A stretch of 64,000 nucleotides of DNA from Rhizobium sp. ACO-34A (lineage in GTDB: Bacteria > Pseudomonadota > Alphaproteobacteria > Rhizobiales > Rhizobiaceae), in assembly GCA_002600635.1 (NCBI GenBank), contig CP021371.1:2173001-2237000 (forward strand), in the 5' to 3' direction. Positions 7,999 to 16,413 of the stretch are shown here, one piece after another (within the stretch, counting starts at the first letter, position 1; each line of letters starts with the position of its first letter). The position numbers and the translations under genes were made by a program. The notes beneath the pieces are model-generated. The model worked only from the letters and a program-made list of their open reading frames with translations. It was not told where the DNA came from and ran no database searches.

Positions 7999-10020
7999 AT
8001 GCCTGAATCTGTTTCCCTCACATTTCCCGATGGCTCCGTCCGCAGTTTCGCTGCCGGCACGACCGGCCGCGATGTTGCCGAGTCGATTTCGAAGTCGCTT
8101 GCCAAGAAGGCTGTCGCCATTGCGCTCGACGGCTCCCTGCGCGATCTCTCCGATCCTGTCGTTGACGGTACCATTGAAATCGTAACCCGCACCGATCCGC
8201 GTGCGCTGGAACTCATTCGCCACGATGCCGCCCACGTGATGGCTGAAGCCGTGCAGGACCTCTGGCCCGGCACGCAGGTCACGATCGGTCCGGTGATCGA
8301 GAACGGCTTCTATTACGACTTCAAGCGCGTCCACCCGGATACCCGCGAGGACTGGCCCTTCACGCCCGAAGATCTGCCGAAGATCGAAAAGAAGATGAAG
8401 GAGATCATCCAGAAGAACGCGGCCTTCACCAAGGAAGTCTGGTCGCGCGAAAAGGCGCGGGACGTGTTTGCCGACAAGGGCGAAGCCTACAAGGTCGAGC
8501 TGGTCGATGCTATCTCGGAAGGGCAGGACCTCAAGATCTACAGGCAGGGCGACTGGTTCGACCTTTGCCGTGGTCCGCACATGGCCTCCACCGGCCAGGT
8601 CGGCACTGCCTTCAAGCTGATGAAGGTCGCGGGCGCTTACTGGCGCGGCGATTCCACACGCCCCATGCTGACCCGTATCTACGGCACGGCCTGGGCCGAG
8701 CAGGAACAGCTGGACAACTACCTGCACGTTCTGGCGGAAGCCGAAAAGCGCGACCACCGCAAGATCGGCCGGGAAATGGACCTGTTCCATTTCCAGGAAG
8801 AAGGTCCGGGCGTTGTCTTCTGGCACGGCAAGGGCTGGCGCATGTTCCAGACCCTGACGGCCTACATGCGTCGCCGGCTGTCCGGCACCTATCAGGAAGT
8901 CAACGCGCCGCAGGTGCTCGACAAGTCGCTCTGGGAAACTTCCGGTCACTGGGGCTGGTATCAGGAGAACATGTTCGCGGTGAAGTCCGCGCATGCCTTC
9001 ACCCATCCCGATGACGAGGAAGCCGACCAGCGCGTCTTCGCACTGAAGCCGATGAACTGCCCGGGGCACGTGCAGATTTTCAAGCACGGCCTGAAGTCCT
9101 ACCGTGACATGCCCGTGCGTCTCGCCGAATTCGGCCTCGTGCATCGCTACGAGGCATCCGGCGCGCTGCACGGCCTTATGCGTGTTCGTGGCTTCACGCA
9201 GGACGACGCGCACGTCTTCTGCATGGAAGATCAGATGGCGGCCGAATGCCTGCGCATCAACGACCTGATCCTGTCTGTCTATGAAGACTTCGGGTTCAAG
9301 GAAGTGGTGGTCAAGCTTTCGACCCGTCCGGAGAAGCGCGTCGGTTCCGACGAACTCTGGGATCGTGCCGAAACGGTGATGATGGACGTGCTGAAGACCA
9401 TCGAGGAGCAGTCCGGAGGACGCATCAAGACCGGCATTCTGCCGGGCGAGGGCGCTTTCTACGGCCCGAAGTTCGAATATACCCTGAAGGATGCCATCGG
9501 CCGTGACTGGCAGTGCGGCACCACGCAGGTCGACTTCAACCTGCCGGAACGCTTCGGTGCCTTCTACATCGACCAGAATTCCGAGAAGAAGCAGCCGGTG
9601 ATGATCCACCGGGCGATCTGCGGTTCCATGGAACGATTCCTCGGCATCCTGATCGAGAACTTCGCCGGCCATATGCCGCTGTGGTTTGCGCCGACGCAGG
9701 TCGTGGTTGCGACCATCACCTCGGAAGCCGACGGCTACGGACAGGAAGTGGCGGATGCGCTGCGCGATGCCGGTCTCCAGGTCGAGACAGACTTCCGCAA
9801 CGAGAAGATCAACTACAAGGTCCGCGAGCATTCGGTGACCAAGGTTCCGGTCATCATCGTCTGCGGCAAGCGCGAGTCCGAGGAGCGGATGGTCAACATC
9901 CGCCGTCTGGGTTCTCAGGATCAGACCGCCATGACGCTCGACGAAGCAATCAGGGCCTTGTCGCTGGAAGCCACGGCACCGGACCTGAAGCGGAAGCTGG
10001 CAGGCAAGGCCTCCGTCTGA
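7999..10020 (+). CDS. thrS: Threonyl-tRNA synthetase
   Basis: A 673-residue class II aminoacyl-tRNA synthetase, close to usual length. Domains in order: N-terminal TGS domain (about 1-65), the second editing domain, a catalytic core with zinc ligands and motifs ([40 protein letters not shown]) and a C-terminal anticodon-binding domain (from about 565). The ATG at 7999 has AAGGAGATATTC in front. The leader contains a short CCCGC/GCGGG hairpin just before the ribosome site (about 7963-7980), which might affect translation, but nothing proves regulation. Confidence 0.97.
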   Translation: MPESVSLTFPDGSVRSFAAGTTGRDVAESISKSLAKKAVAIALDGSLRDLSDPVVDGTIEIVTRTDPRALELIRHDAAHVMAEAVQDLWPGTQVTIGPVIENGFYYDFKRVHPDTREDWPFTPEDLPKIEKKMKEIIQKNAAFTKEVWSREKARDVFADKGEAYKVELVDAISEGQDLKIYRQGDWFDLCRGPHMASTGQVGTAFKLMKVAGAYWRGDSTRPMLTRIYGTAWAEQEQLDNYLHVLAEAEKRDHRKIGREMDLFHFQEEGPGVVFWHGKGWRMFQTLTAYMRRRLSGTYQEVNAPQVLDKSLWETSGHWGWYQENMFAVKSAHAFTHPDDEEADQRVFALKPMNCPGHVQIFKHGLKSYRDMPVRLAEFGLVHRYEASGALHGLMRVRGFTQDDAHVFCMEDQMAAECLRINDLILSVYEDFGFKEVVVKLSTRPEKRVGSDELWDRAETVMMDVLKTIEEQSGGRIKTGILPGEGAFYGPKFEYTLKDAIGRDWQCGTTQVDFNLPERFGAFYIDQNSEKKQPVMIHRAICGSMERFLGILIENFAGHMPLWFAPTQVVVATITSEADGYGQEVADALRDAGLQVETDFRNEKINYKVREHSVTKVPVIIVCGKRESEERMVNIRRLGSQDQTAMTLDEAIRALSLEATAPDLKRKLAGKASV

Positions 10021-10030
10021 TTGTGATCAT

Positions 10031-10060
10031 CTGACAGGGCCTGCGAACAGGTCTTGTCAG
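10031..10060 (+). terminator. Possible terminator after thrS
   Basis: A hairpin with outer stem CTGACA/TGTCAG and inner stem CCTG/CAGG starts 11 nt after the thrS stop. No strong T run follows, so termination is uncertain. Confidence 0.35.
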
Positions 10061-10123
10061 ACATTTGTCACATCGTTGTTATACGGCCTTTGGGAATATG
10101 TAACGCTGGTTGAGGGGAATACC

Positions 10124-10966
10124 TTGCGTTTCGATGAGCTTTCCTACGCCAATGAACGTGACCCGCGCCTGAAGCGCTGGTTCATCCGGTCGATCGAGGG
10201 GCTTTCCGGCCGCGATCGCTTTGCCCGTCTCTACGACATCTGGCGCTCCGATATCGTCGGCAAAACCGACCGTGTCTTCGGCAAGATGCTCGATCTCATC
10301 GACGTGCACCTGAACGTGCAGGGGCAATGGCCACCAGCCAATCTTCCGCAAGGTCCGGTGGTCATCGTTGCCAATCATCCATTCGGCATCGGAGACGGTA
10401 TCGCCATTCTGGCGCTCGCCGAGGAACTCGGCCGTCCTTTCCGGGTGCTGATCAACAATGAACTGCTGAAGGTGCCGGAAATGGCGCCTTACTCGCTGCC
10501 CGTTTCCTTCGAGGAGACCAAGGAAGCGATGGCGATCAACATGAAGACGCGCCACGAGGCCGTACGGCTCCTGAAGGACGGGGTGACCGTCATCGTGTTT
10601 CCGGCCGGGGGCGTTGCGACCGCCCGCCGTGGATTCGGTCGCGCGGAAGACCTTCCCTGGAAGATCTTCCCGGCCAAGCTCATCCAGGCTGCCGGAGCGA
10701 ATGTGATCCCCGTCTATTTCGAGGGGCAGAACGGCCGGCTTTTCCACCTGGCCAGCAAACTGTCGCTGACCCTCAGGATTTCGCTTTTGATCCGCGAGTT
10801 CCGCCGTCTGTCGGGATCGACCATATCGGCACGTATCGGGGATCTGCTGAACTGGGAAGATCTGCGCGCCATCCCGGATCGCAAAGACATCCTCGCGCGG
10901 CTCTATGATGCCGTATTCTCCATGGCACCGGCGCATCGCCGTATGGTGTTGAAAAAGGCCGGCTGA
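10124..10966 (+). CDS. Lysophospholipid acyltransferase-like protein
   Basis: About 280 residues in the LPLAT (PlsC-like) superfamily, in the subgroup related to hemolysin-type acyltransferases. The catalytic block reads NHPFGIGDG (His and Asp five residues apart rather than the canonical four), with later blocks VIVFPAGGVATA and VIPVYFEGQNGRLF corresponding to motifs III and IV. It probably transfers an acyl chain in membrane lipid or ornithine-lipid metabolism, but this is inference. The TTG start at 10124 is chosen because GAGGGG lies 6 nt upstream (MRFDELSY); an earlier in-frame TTG at 10076 has no such site. Confidence 0.82.
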   Translation: MRFDELSYANERDPRLKRWFIRSIEGLSGRDRFARLYDIWRSDIVGKTDRVFGKMLDLIDVHLNVQGQWPPANLPQGPVVIVANHPFGIGDGIAILALAEELGRPFRVLINNELLKVPEMAPYSLPVSFEETKEAMAINMKTRHEAVRLLKDGVTVIVFPAGGVATARRGFGRAEDLPWKIFPAKLIQAAGANVIPVYFEGQNGRLFHLASKLSLTLRISLLIREFRRLSGSTISARIGDLLNWEDLRAIPDRKDILARLYDAVFSMAPAHRRMVLKKAG

Positions 10967-10982
10967 GCCGCGAGCGAGCGGC

Positions 10983-11933
10983 TTACTTCGTCAGAAGCAG
11001 TTCGACATCGACGTTCTGGCCGGCGCTGACAGTGAAGTCTTTCTGGTAGATCTTGTCCTTGTTGCGGGCAATCGCGGTGTACTCGCCTTCCGCCAGTACC
11101 ATGACCGGGAAGGCGCTCACGCTTTCCGCCACGATGTCGCCCGAGGAGGCAAGGACCGACCAGGCGGTGTCGGCGATCGCTTCGCCGCCCGCTTCCGAGA
11201 CCAGTTTGAGATTGATCTGCGCCGCACGGTGCTGGATGGTCGCTTCGGTGAGCTTTCCTGCCTCGACCTTGATGTCGGCACGTACCACGGCATTGACCGA
11301 GCCGTATTCGGAAACGATGTGATAGGTGCCGGTGCTGAGGCGTACGATCGTATCCGGCTTCACGTCTTCGAGCACGAGACCGCGTTCGCCATCCGCCTGA
11401 ATCTCGGAAGAGTAGACGTCGAACTTCAAGTCCTTGGCTGGAATGCGCGTGTCGGAACCCGATACGGCATTCAACAGGACGCCGCCGGCATCGAGCACCA
11501 TGACCTGCTTTTCGACTTCGCCCTCGCTCGGTACCGACAGCTTTTTCGTGGCGCCTGCACGGCCGAAGGAAACGTTGACGAAATAATCGCCCGGTTCGAG
11601 CTGGAAGTCCGCCGAGCCGCCTTCGGCGCTTGCCAGAAGCGGCAGCTTGCCGTCGCTGCCGGGAATGGGGCTGAAGACACGCCAGGAGAGACCCTGCTGC
11701 ATCGGTTCGCCATCGCTGGTGAGCTTGGCTTCGAGCGCGACACTCTTCGATGTGGACCGGGCCGGTGCCGTCTGGCTGAAATTGGGAGAAAACGCATTCA
11801 GCTTCGGCATCTTGGTGGTGCCGTTAAGCTGCTTGAAAGACTGGAATGCATCTTCACCGCGTGCCGGTGTCATGGCAAACAGTGTTGCGGCCACGACGAA
11901 CAACAGGCGTGCAGCGCGGGAATGACAGGTCAT
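10983..11933 (-). CDS. Exported hypothetical protein with repeated beta-sandwich-like modules
   Basis: A 316-residue protein with a signal peptide (hydrophobic LLFVVAATLFAM, cleavage near ARG-ED), so it is periplasmic or outer-envelope. After a linker there are about three similar modules of 80 residues, each ending in a pattern such as LEPGDYFVNV, LSTGTYHIVSEY or LAEGEYTAIARN followed by a short beta strand and a Lys/Glu segment (ending DVELLLTK). This pattern resembles carboxypeptidase-regulatory-like or CnaB-type Ig folds. The ATG at 11933 is preferred over a GTG at 11942. Convergent with the acyltransferase gene. I cannot name a function. Confidence 0.75.
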   Translation of the reverse strand: MTCHSRAARLLFVVAATLFAMTPARGEDAFQSFKQLNGTTKMPKLNAFSPNFSQTAPARSTSKSVALEAKLTSDGEPMQQGLSWRVFSPIPGSDGKLPLLASAEGGSADFQLEPGDYFVNVSFGRAGATKKLSVPSEGEVEKQVMVLDAGGVLLNAVSGSDTRIPAKDLKFDVYSSEIQADGERGLVLEDVKPDTIVRLSTGTYHIVSEYGSVNAVVRADIKVEAGKLTEATIQHRAAQINLKLVSEAGGEAIADTAWSVLASSGDIVAESVSAFPVMVLAEGEYTAIARNKDKIYQKDFTVSAGQNVDVELLLTK

Positions 11934-12041
11934 GTATCGCACAATTGGTTGACTTCTACTCCAATGACAGCAACTTCAATCGCAATGCGATGGCAATTTC
12001 AAGACGTGTCCGCCATCAAGAAAGCCGGAAAGTGCTCCTGA

Positions 12042-12626
12042 ATGAAAAATGATATGAAACTCATCGATTATCTCGCCGTCCGCCGCTCCATTCCCGCCTT
12101 CCAGATGAGCGAACCGGGACCGACGACCGCCGAACTCGAACAGATTCTCACGCTGGCCGTCCGTGTGCCTGATCACGGCAAGATCGCCCCCTGGCGGTTT
12201 ATCGTCTACCGCGGCGAAGAGAGGGTTCGCATTGGCGAGGAACTGCTCGCCATGGCGCTCCAGAAGAATCCTGACCTTTCCGAGGAGATGGTCAATGTCG
12301 AGCGCACCCGGTTTACCCGTGCGCCCGTCGTGATTGCGGTGGTCAGCACCGCCGGCCCGCATGTGAAGATCCCTGAATGGGAGCAGGTGATGTCCGCGGG
12401 CGCGGTTTGCCTCAACCTCCTGATGGCTGCCAATTCCGTCGGCTTCGTATCCAACTGGCTCACCGAATGGTTCGCCTATGATAAGCGGGCCTATCCGTTG
12501 CTCGGGATCAAGCCGGGCGAGAAGGTGGCTGGCTTCATCCATATCGGTTCCACGACCTTCCCGGCGACCGAGCGCCCGCGTCCGGCTCTTGCGGATGTGG
12601 TCACATGGGTGGGAGACGGAGACTGA
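12042..12626 (+). CDS. Nitroreductase family protein (YdjA-like)
   Basis: A 194-residue FMN-dependent oxidoreductase. The family pattern is seen: RRSIPAFQ near the N-terminus for FMN phosphate binding, [16 protein letters not shown], the middle [16 protein letters not shown], and the C-terminal GFIHIG segment. The VPDHGK..PWRF form points to the small YdjA-type nitroreductases. The stop codon overlaps the start of the flavin reductase gene (TGATG), so the two are translationally coupled and may work as a flavin-handling pair. The physiological substrate is unknown. Confidence 0.87.
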   Translation: MKNDMKLIDYLAVRRSIPAFQMSEPGPTTAELEQILTLAVRVPDHGKIAPWRFIVYRGEERVRIGEELLAMALQKNPDLSEEMVNVERTRFTRAPVVIAVVSTAGPHVKIPEWEQVMSAGAVCLNLLMAANSVGFVSNWLTEWFAYDKRAYPLLGIKPGEKVAGFIHIGSTTFPATERPRPALADVVTWVGDGD

Positions 12627-13240
12627 TGTTCTACGAGACGGAAACCAACCGCCACGGCCTCGCCCACGATCCCTTCAAGGCAATCGTCGCGCCGCGGCCG
12701 ATCGGCTGGATCGGCACGCGCGGACGGGATGGCTCGGTCAATCTTTCTCCCTATTCCTTCTTCAATGCCGTGAGCGATCGACCGAAGATCGTTATGTTTT
12801 CCTCCAGCGGCCGCAAGGACTCGTTGAAGAATGCCGAGGAGACCGGTGTTTTCACCGCGAGTTTCGCCGGTTTCGATCTGGTGGAAAAGGTGAACCTTTC
12901 CTCGGTCGTCGTTCCTTACGGTGTAAGTGAATTCGAGATTGCGGGCCTCACTGCCGTGGAAGGGCGCCTGGTTTCCGCTCCTTTCGTCGGCGAGGCCGTT
13001 GCGGCGCTCGAATGCCGCGTGACCGAGGTTCATACCCTGAAGACGCTTGAAGGCGGCGCTTCGGACAGCCATGCCGTGTTTGGCCAGGTGGTCGGCATCC
13101 ACATCAACGAAAGCGTCATCCGCAACGGCAGGTTTGACGTGGCGCTGGCACGGCCTGTGGCGCGATTGGGTTACATGGACTTCGCCGAACAGGCGCCGGT
13201 CTTCGAAATGTTTCGCCCCGAGGCACCGAAGAAGCTCTAA
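12626..13240 (+). CDS. Flavin reductase family protein (FMN-binding split barrel)
   Basis: A 204-residue protein of the flavin reductase-like family. The hallmark region is near the N-terminus: IVAPRPIGWIGTRG, then NLSPYSFFNAVSDRPKIVMFSS, which binds FMN. A later VFGQVVGIHI matches the conserved second half. The start at 12626 is the ATG of a TGATG overlap with the nitroreductase, with GGGAGACGGAG just upstream. It ends 4 nt inside the convergent CitE-like gene. The electron acceptor is not evident. Confidence 0.87.
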   Translation: MFYETETNRHGLAHDPFKAIVAPRPIGWIGTRGRDGSVNLSPYSFFNAVSDRPKIVMFSSSGRKDSLKNAEETGVFTASFAGFDLVEKVNLSSVVVPYGVSEFEIAGLTAVEGRLVSAPFVGEAVAALECRVTEVHTLKTLEGGASDSHAVFGQVVGIHINESVIRNGRFDVALARPVARLGYMDFAEQAPVFEMFRPEAPKKL

Positions 13241-13971
13241 CCCGCTTCTTCGGGCGTTGCTGCATCGCTGTCGCGGGTCGCACGGATTGCCGCGGCCTGC
13301 GCCGGTTCGGACATAACGAGCGCCGCAAAGCCGTCCTGCCGGGCACGGGCGCAAGCCTCGGCAAGAGCGTCGCCCGACAGTTCCGGCTCCAGCCAGCCGA
13401 AGGCGGACACGCCGGCATTGGCCGCGGCCAGCAGCGTCATCTCCCGAGCGGGACGGAGCGCTCCGACCGCACTGCCGTTCTGCTCCAGTCCCTTGGGATT
13501 CCATCCCAATCCCATGAGGCGTGGGGTCCGTCTCGCAAAGCTCTCCGCATTGAGTAAGCCTGCCGGATTGTCTCCCACAACCGCAAGAATCGCGGTCTGG
13601 CCTACGGGAAGTTGCCGGATGGCTTCTTCCGCGGAAAGCAGCGTATCCAGCCGCTGGAGGTCTGAGCCGTTCCGTGTGTTGCCGAGCACGATTCCCCGCG
13701 GAAGCGATTCCATCAGTCTCGCTAGCTGTGCCGCAAGCGCGTCATTGTCCGGATTGTTGTTGAGATAGGCAAGGCGCGGGATACCGCCCTGGCCTTCTTC
13801 AACGGGGGGCTTAGGGAGCTGACCACTGCCGTTCACGATGATTGCATCCGCCGCATGGGCCACGTCGCCGACCTCGAATGAGGAAGTGATCGCAAGCAGG
13901 ATCCGCAATGAAGGTCCCTTGAGGATATCGTTGGCGTCGTTGGCCAGATTGGCCTCCCGGTTAATGAACAT
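13237..13971 (-). CDS. HpcH/HpaI-CitE-like TIM-barrel protein, possibly degenerate
   Basis: A 244-residue protein with a pattern like CitE and HpcH aldolases/lyases: ADAIIVNGSGQL where CitE has the metal-site strand, PRGIVLGNTRNGSDLQRL resembling the PDGIVLPKVE strand, and a C-terminal GFAALVMSEPAQAAAIR resembling the GFDGK..IHPxQ ending. The usual acidic metal ligands (for example DLED) are not visible, so activity is doubtful. The ATG at 13971 begins MFINREANL. The longer frame to 14130 would overlap the divergent DUF2336 gene. Assignment is by pattern only. Confidence 0.6.
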   Translation of the reverse strand: MFINREANLANDANDILKGPSLRILLAITSSFEVGDVAHAADAIIVNGSGQLPKPPVEEGQGGIPRLAYLNNNPDNDALAAQLARLMESLPRGIVLGNTRNGSDLQRLDTLLSAEEAIRQLPVGQTAILAVVGDNPAGLLNAESFARRTPRLMGLGWNPKGLEQNGSAVGALRPAREMTLLAAANAGVSAFGWLEPELSGDALAEACARARQDGFAALVMSEPAQAAAIRATRDSDAATPEEAG

Positions 13972-14062
13972 GGTGAACTGAATGTTAAACCTTTTGCCGT
14001 TACCGTGAAACCATAAGCCAAGTGATCTTACGCGGCTTCTCAGGGCTTGGTTGGGTTTTGCA

Positions 14063-15199
14063 GTGATCGTTGAGGCTTTTCTTCGTTGGGTAGAGACGGC
14101 AAAGGCTGGAGACAGGGCACGAGCGGCCAATGCGCTGGCGAGGGCCTATCTCCGCTCCAGCATGGCTCCCCAGGAACGGCAGGCCGCTCATATGGCGATG
14201 ACCTGTCTGCTCGATGATCCTTCTCCGCGTGTGCGTCTGGCCCTTGCCGAAGCCCTTGCCGAATCCGATTCTGCTCCGCGTGGCCTGATGGTCTCTCTTG
14301 CCGAGGACCAGCCGGAGATTGCTGCGACGGCTATTCTGCGTTCCCCCGTGCTGGGTGATATGGATCTCGTCGATCTTGCCGGTCGCGGCAATGCCGAGAC
14401 GCGTGCCCTCATCGCCGCCCGCCCATTGCTGTCGCGGGTCGTTGCTGCAGCGCTCGCCGAGATAGGCGATGCGGGTGAAGTCTGCGTATTGCTGGAAAAT
14501 GAAAGCGCCGGCATTTCCCGGCTGACCCTGCGCCGGATTGCGGAACGTCACGGCGCCGATGACGAGGTGAGGGCGCTTCTGCTATCCCGCGACGATCTTC
14601 CCGCTACCGTGCGCCAGATCCTTGTCGGCGTTGTCACCGAAGCACTGACCGGCTCCGATTTTGTGCTCGCCGCCATCGGTGCGCGCCGCATGGAAAGGCT
14701 TGCCCGCGAAGCAGGTGCGGCCGCATCCATCGTCATTGCCGGAACGGCTACGCCTGAAGAATTGCCATCGCTGGTCGAACAGTTGCGGACCGATGGACGC
14801 CTGACGCCCGCTTTCCTGATGCATGCGCTTTGCGTTGGGCGGACGGACTTCTTCGCGTCGGTCGTCGTGGCACTTTCCGGTCTAGAAGAGCGACGTGTTC
14901 GGGCCATTCTGGCGACGGGACGCTTCCACTCGGTGCGGGCACTGCTCGAGAGCGTTGGTCTGGCCCGCGACATCAGCCCGCTTTTCGTCGATGCGATCAT
15001 GCTGTGGCGCAACGCCGTCCTGTCGTCCCACGCTGCCGAAGTGGACAATATCGCCTCGCGCCTGATGGCGCGTTACCGCGATGACGTCCCACGCGCATCG
15101 GCCAAGGCGGAACTTTTGGAAATGGTCGAGAAGCTGGCGATATCGGAAGAGCGGCGTATCGCTCGCGATTATGCGAGCGGCATCGCTTTCGCGGCCTGA
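14063..15199 (+). CDS. DUF2336 domain-containing protein
   Basis: A 378-residue soluble protein, Ala/Leu/Arg-rich and almost entirely helical. Residues roughly 40-130 (AMTCLLDDPSPRVRLALAEALAES, continuing into AATAILRSPVL) match the DUF2336 pattern common in Rhizobiales, whose helical repeats resemble HEAT/ARM modules. The GTG at 14063 (MIVEAFLRWVETAKAGDRARAA... in reading) is preferred over a TTG four codons earlier. Divergent from the CitE-like gene with a 91-bp gap. Function is unknown. Confidence 0.8.
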   Translation: MIVEAFLRWVETAKAGDRARAANALARAYLRSSMAPQERQAAHMAMTCLLDDPSPRVRLALAEALAESDSAPRGLMVSLAEDQPEIAATAILRSPVLGDMDLVDLAGRGNAETRALIAARPLLSRVVAAALAEIGDAGEVCVLLENESAGISRLTLRRIAERHGADDEVRALLLSRDDLPATVRQILVGVVTEALTGSDFVLAAIGARRMERLAREAGAAASIVIAGTATPEELPSLVEQLRTDGRLTPAFLMHALCVGRTDFFASVVVALSGLEERRVRAILATGRFHSVRALLESVGLARDISPLFVDAIMLWRNAVLSSHAAEVDNIASRLMARYRDDVPRASAKAELLEMVEKLAISEERRIARDYASGIAFAA

Positions 15200-15208
15200 G
15201 GTCGCCCG

Positions 15209-15643
15209 TTACGGAACGACCTTCTTTGCCACCCAGGAATAGCTGTCGGCTACGACGTGGAGTGGCGTTGCAAACACCATCTTGATGTCGGAGGTTTCGG
15301 GCAGCACGTGGCGGATCTTCGAGATCGCGCGGGCGGCAAGCGACTGGCGCTCTTCTTCCGGCAGTGTTGCAGCCGGACCGGGCAGGGCGGCCGGTTCGTC
15401 GACGGCTGGCTTGGCTGAGCCTTCCGGAGGTGTTTGCAAATCCGCAGTCTGCTTGTCCGGCGGCTGGCATACTGCAACCACCATCGGGTAGTTGATGCCG
15501 GAATATCCCTCCAGCACCTTTTCCGTGGCGGCGTCGCAAAGTTCCACAGAGACGAAATGCTCCTGGGCGGTTGCTACATAATGGCATTCGTTGACGCTGT
15601 CGTCGCAGCCGAGAATGGTCATGACGATAAGGGCGGCTTGCAT
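15209..15643 (-). CDS. Conserved hypothetical protein with N-terminal hydrophobic segment
   Basis: A 144-residue protein starting MQAALIVMTILGCDDS. The short N-terminal hydrophobic stretch could be a signal peptide or anchor. Three or four cysteines lie in the first half (GCDDS, ECHYV, ELCDAA, AVCQPP) and suggest disulfides in the periplasm. The middle is Pro/Ala-rich (linker-like) and the C-terminus is a basic/hydrophobic helix. The frame upstream of 15643 extends to 15916 but overlaps the divergent GNAT gene and is rejected. I do not recognise a function. Confidence 0.65.
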   Translation of the reverse strand: MQAALIVMTILGCDDSVNECHYVATAQEHFVSVELCDAATEKVLEGYSGINYPMVVAVCQPPDKQTADLQTPPEGSAKPAVDEPAALPGPAATLPEEERQSLAARAISKIRHVLPETSDIKMVFATPLHVVADSYSWVAKKVVP

Positions 15644-15808
15644 GGAAAACCCGTTTTCGAAAATGGATGGGGATATCGATGTGCTTTCCTCACTTTCAAC
15701 CAGAGGAATGCAGCCGAAGCAAGACGATAGCAGGGCGTTAGGGCGGCGATCTTGACCGATCGGTGGCATTTGGCTGAAGCTGCCACCCGATTGTGGAAGG
15801 AGAGTGCC

Positions 15809-16270
15809 ATGTCCGTCACCATTGCCCGCGAACCGGTTCGTCAGAGAGCCGTGATCGCCCTTCTCGAACAATCGGACGCCTATATGGCGACGCTTTATCC
15901 GGCCGAGAGCAATCACCTGCTCGATGTAAACTCGCTGGAGAAGCCCGAGGTGTCGTTCTTCGTGGCACGGAAAGATGGCGAGATCGTGGGATGCTGCGCT
16001 CTCGTGGAGGCGGGTGACGGTACAGCCGAGATAAAGCGCATGTTCGTGTCGCCCGATGCGCGCGGCCTTGCGATCGGCCGCCTTCTGATGGAGGCTCTGG
16101 AGGATGGGGCTCGAACCATGGGACTTGGCGCCATCCGCCTTGAGACGGGAATAAGCCAGCCGGAAGCGATCGGGCTATATCGGCGCTTCGGTTTCGAGGA
16201 AATTCCGCCTTTCGGTTCCTATCGGCCCGATCCCTTGAGTCTGTTCATGGAAAAGCGGCTGGCGGGCTGA
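15809..16270 (+). CDS. GNAT-family N-acetyltransferase
   Basis: A 153-residue acetyltransferase. The acetyl-CoA-binding core is clear: EIKRMFVSPDARGLAIGRLLMEALED (motif A, with the R/Q-x-x-G-x-G/A loop as ARGLAIG), and the final beta strands RLETGISQPEAIGLYRRFGFEEIP (motif B). These features are common in small-molecule or peptide N-acetyltransferases. The ATG at 15809 has GGAAGGAGAGTGCC ahead. Divergent from the 15209-15643 gene. The substrate is unknown. Confidence 0.88.
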   Translation: MSVTIAREPVRQRAVIALLEQSDAYMATLYPAESNHLLDVNSLEKPEVSFFVARKDGEIVGCCALVEAGDGTAEIKRMFVSPDARGLAIGRLLMEALEDGARTMGLGAIRLETGISQPEAIGLYRRFGFEEIPPFGSYRPDPLSLFMEKRLAG

Positions 16271-16413
16271 CTGCCTGTACCGGCGGTGCGGTAATTCACT
16301 CGTAAAGCGTCAAGCAATGCCCTTGGCGCGGCGGCAAAAATATGAAAAAGGAAATCAACATTTAGCCTCCGGCCTCGGAGGCGACCTCTATTTCCATTCC
16401 TTACGGACTGATC

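Noticed and set aside
7924..9831. A 635-codon open frame on the minus strand opposite thrS
   Set aside because: It is the antisense shadow of a high-GC, codon-biased gene; thrS has complete family motifs on the other strand.
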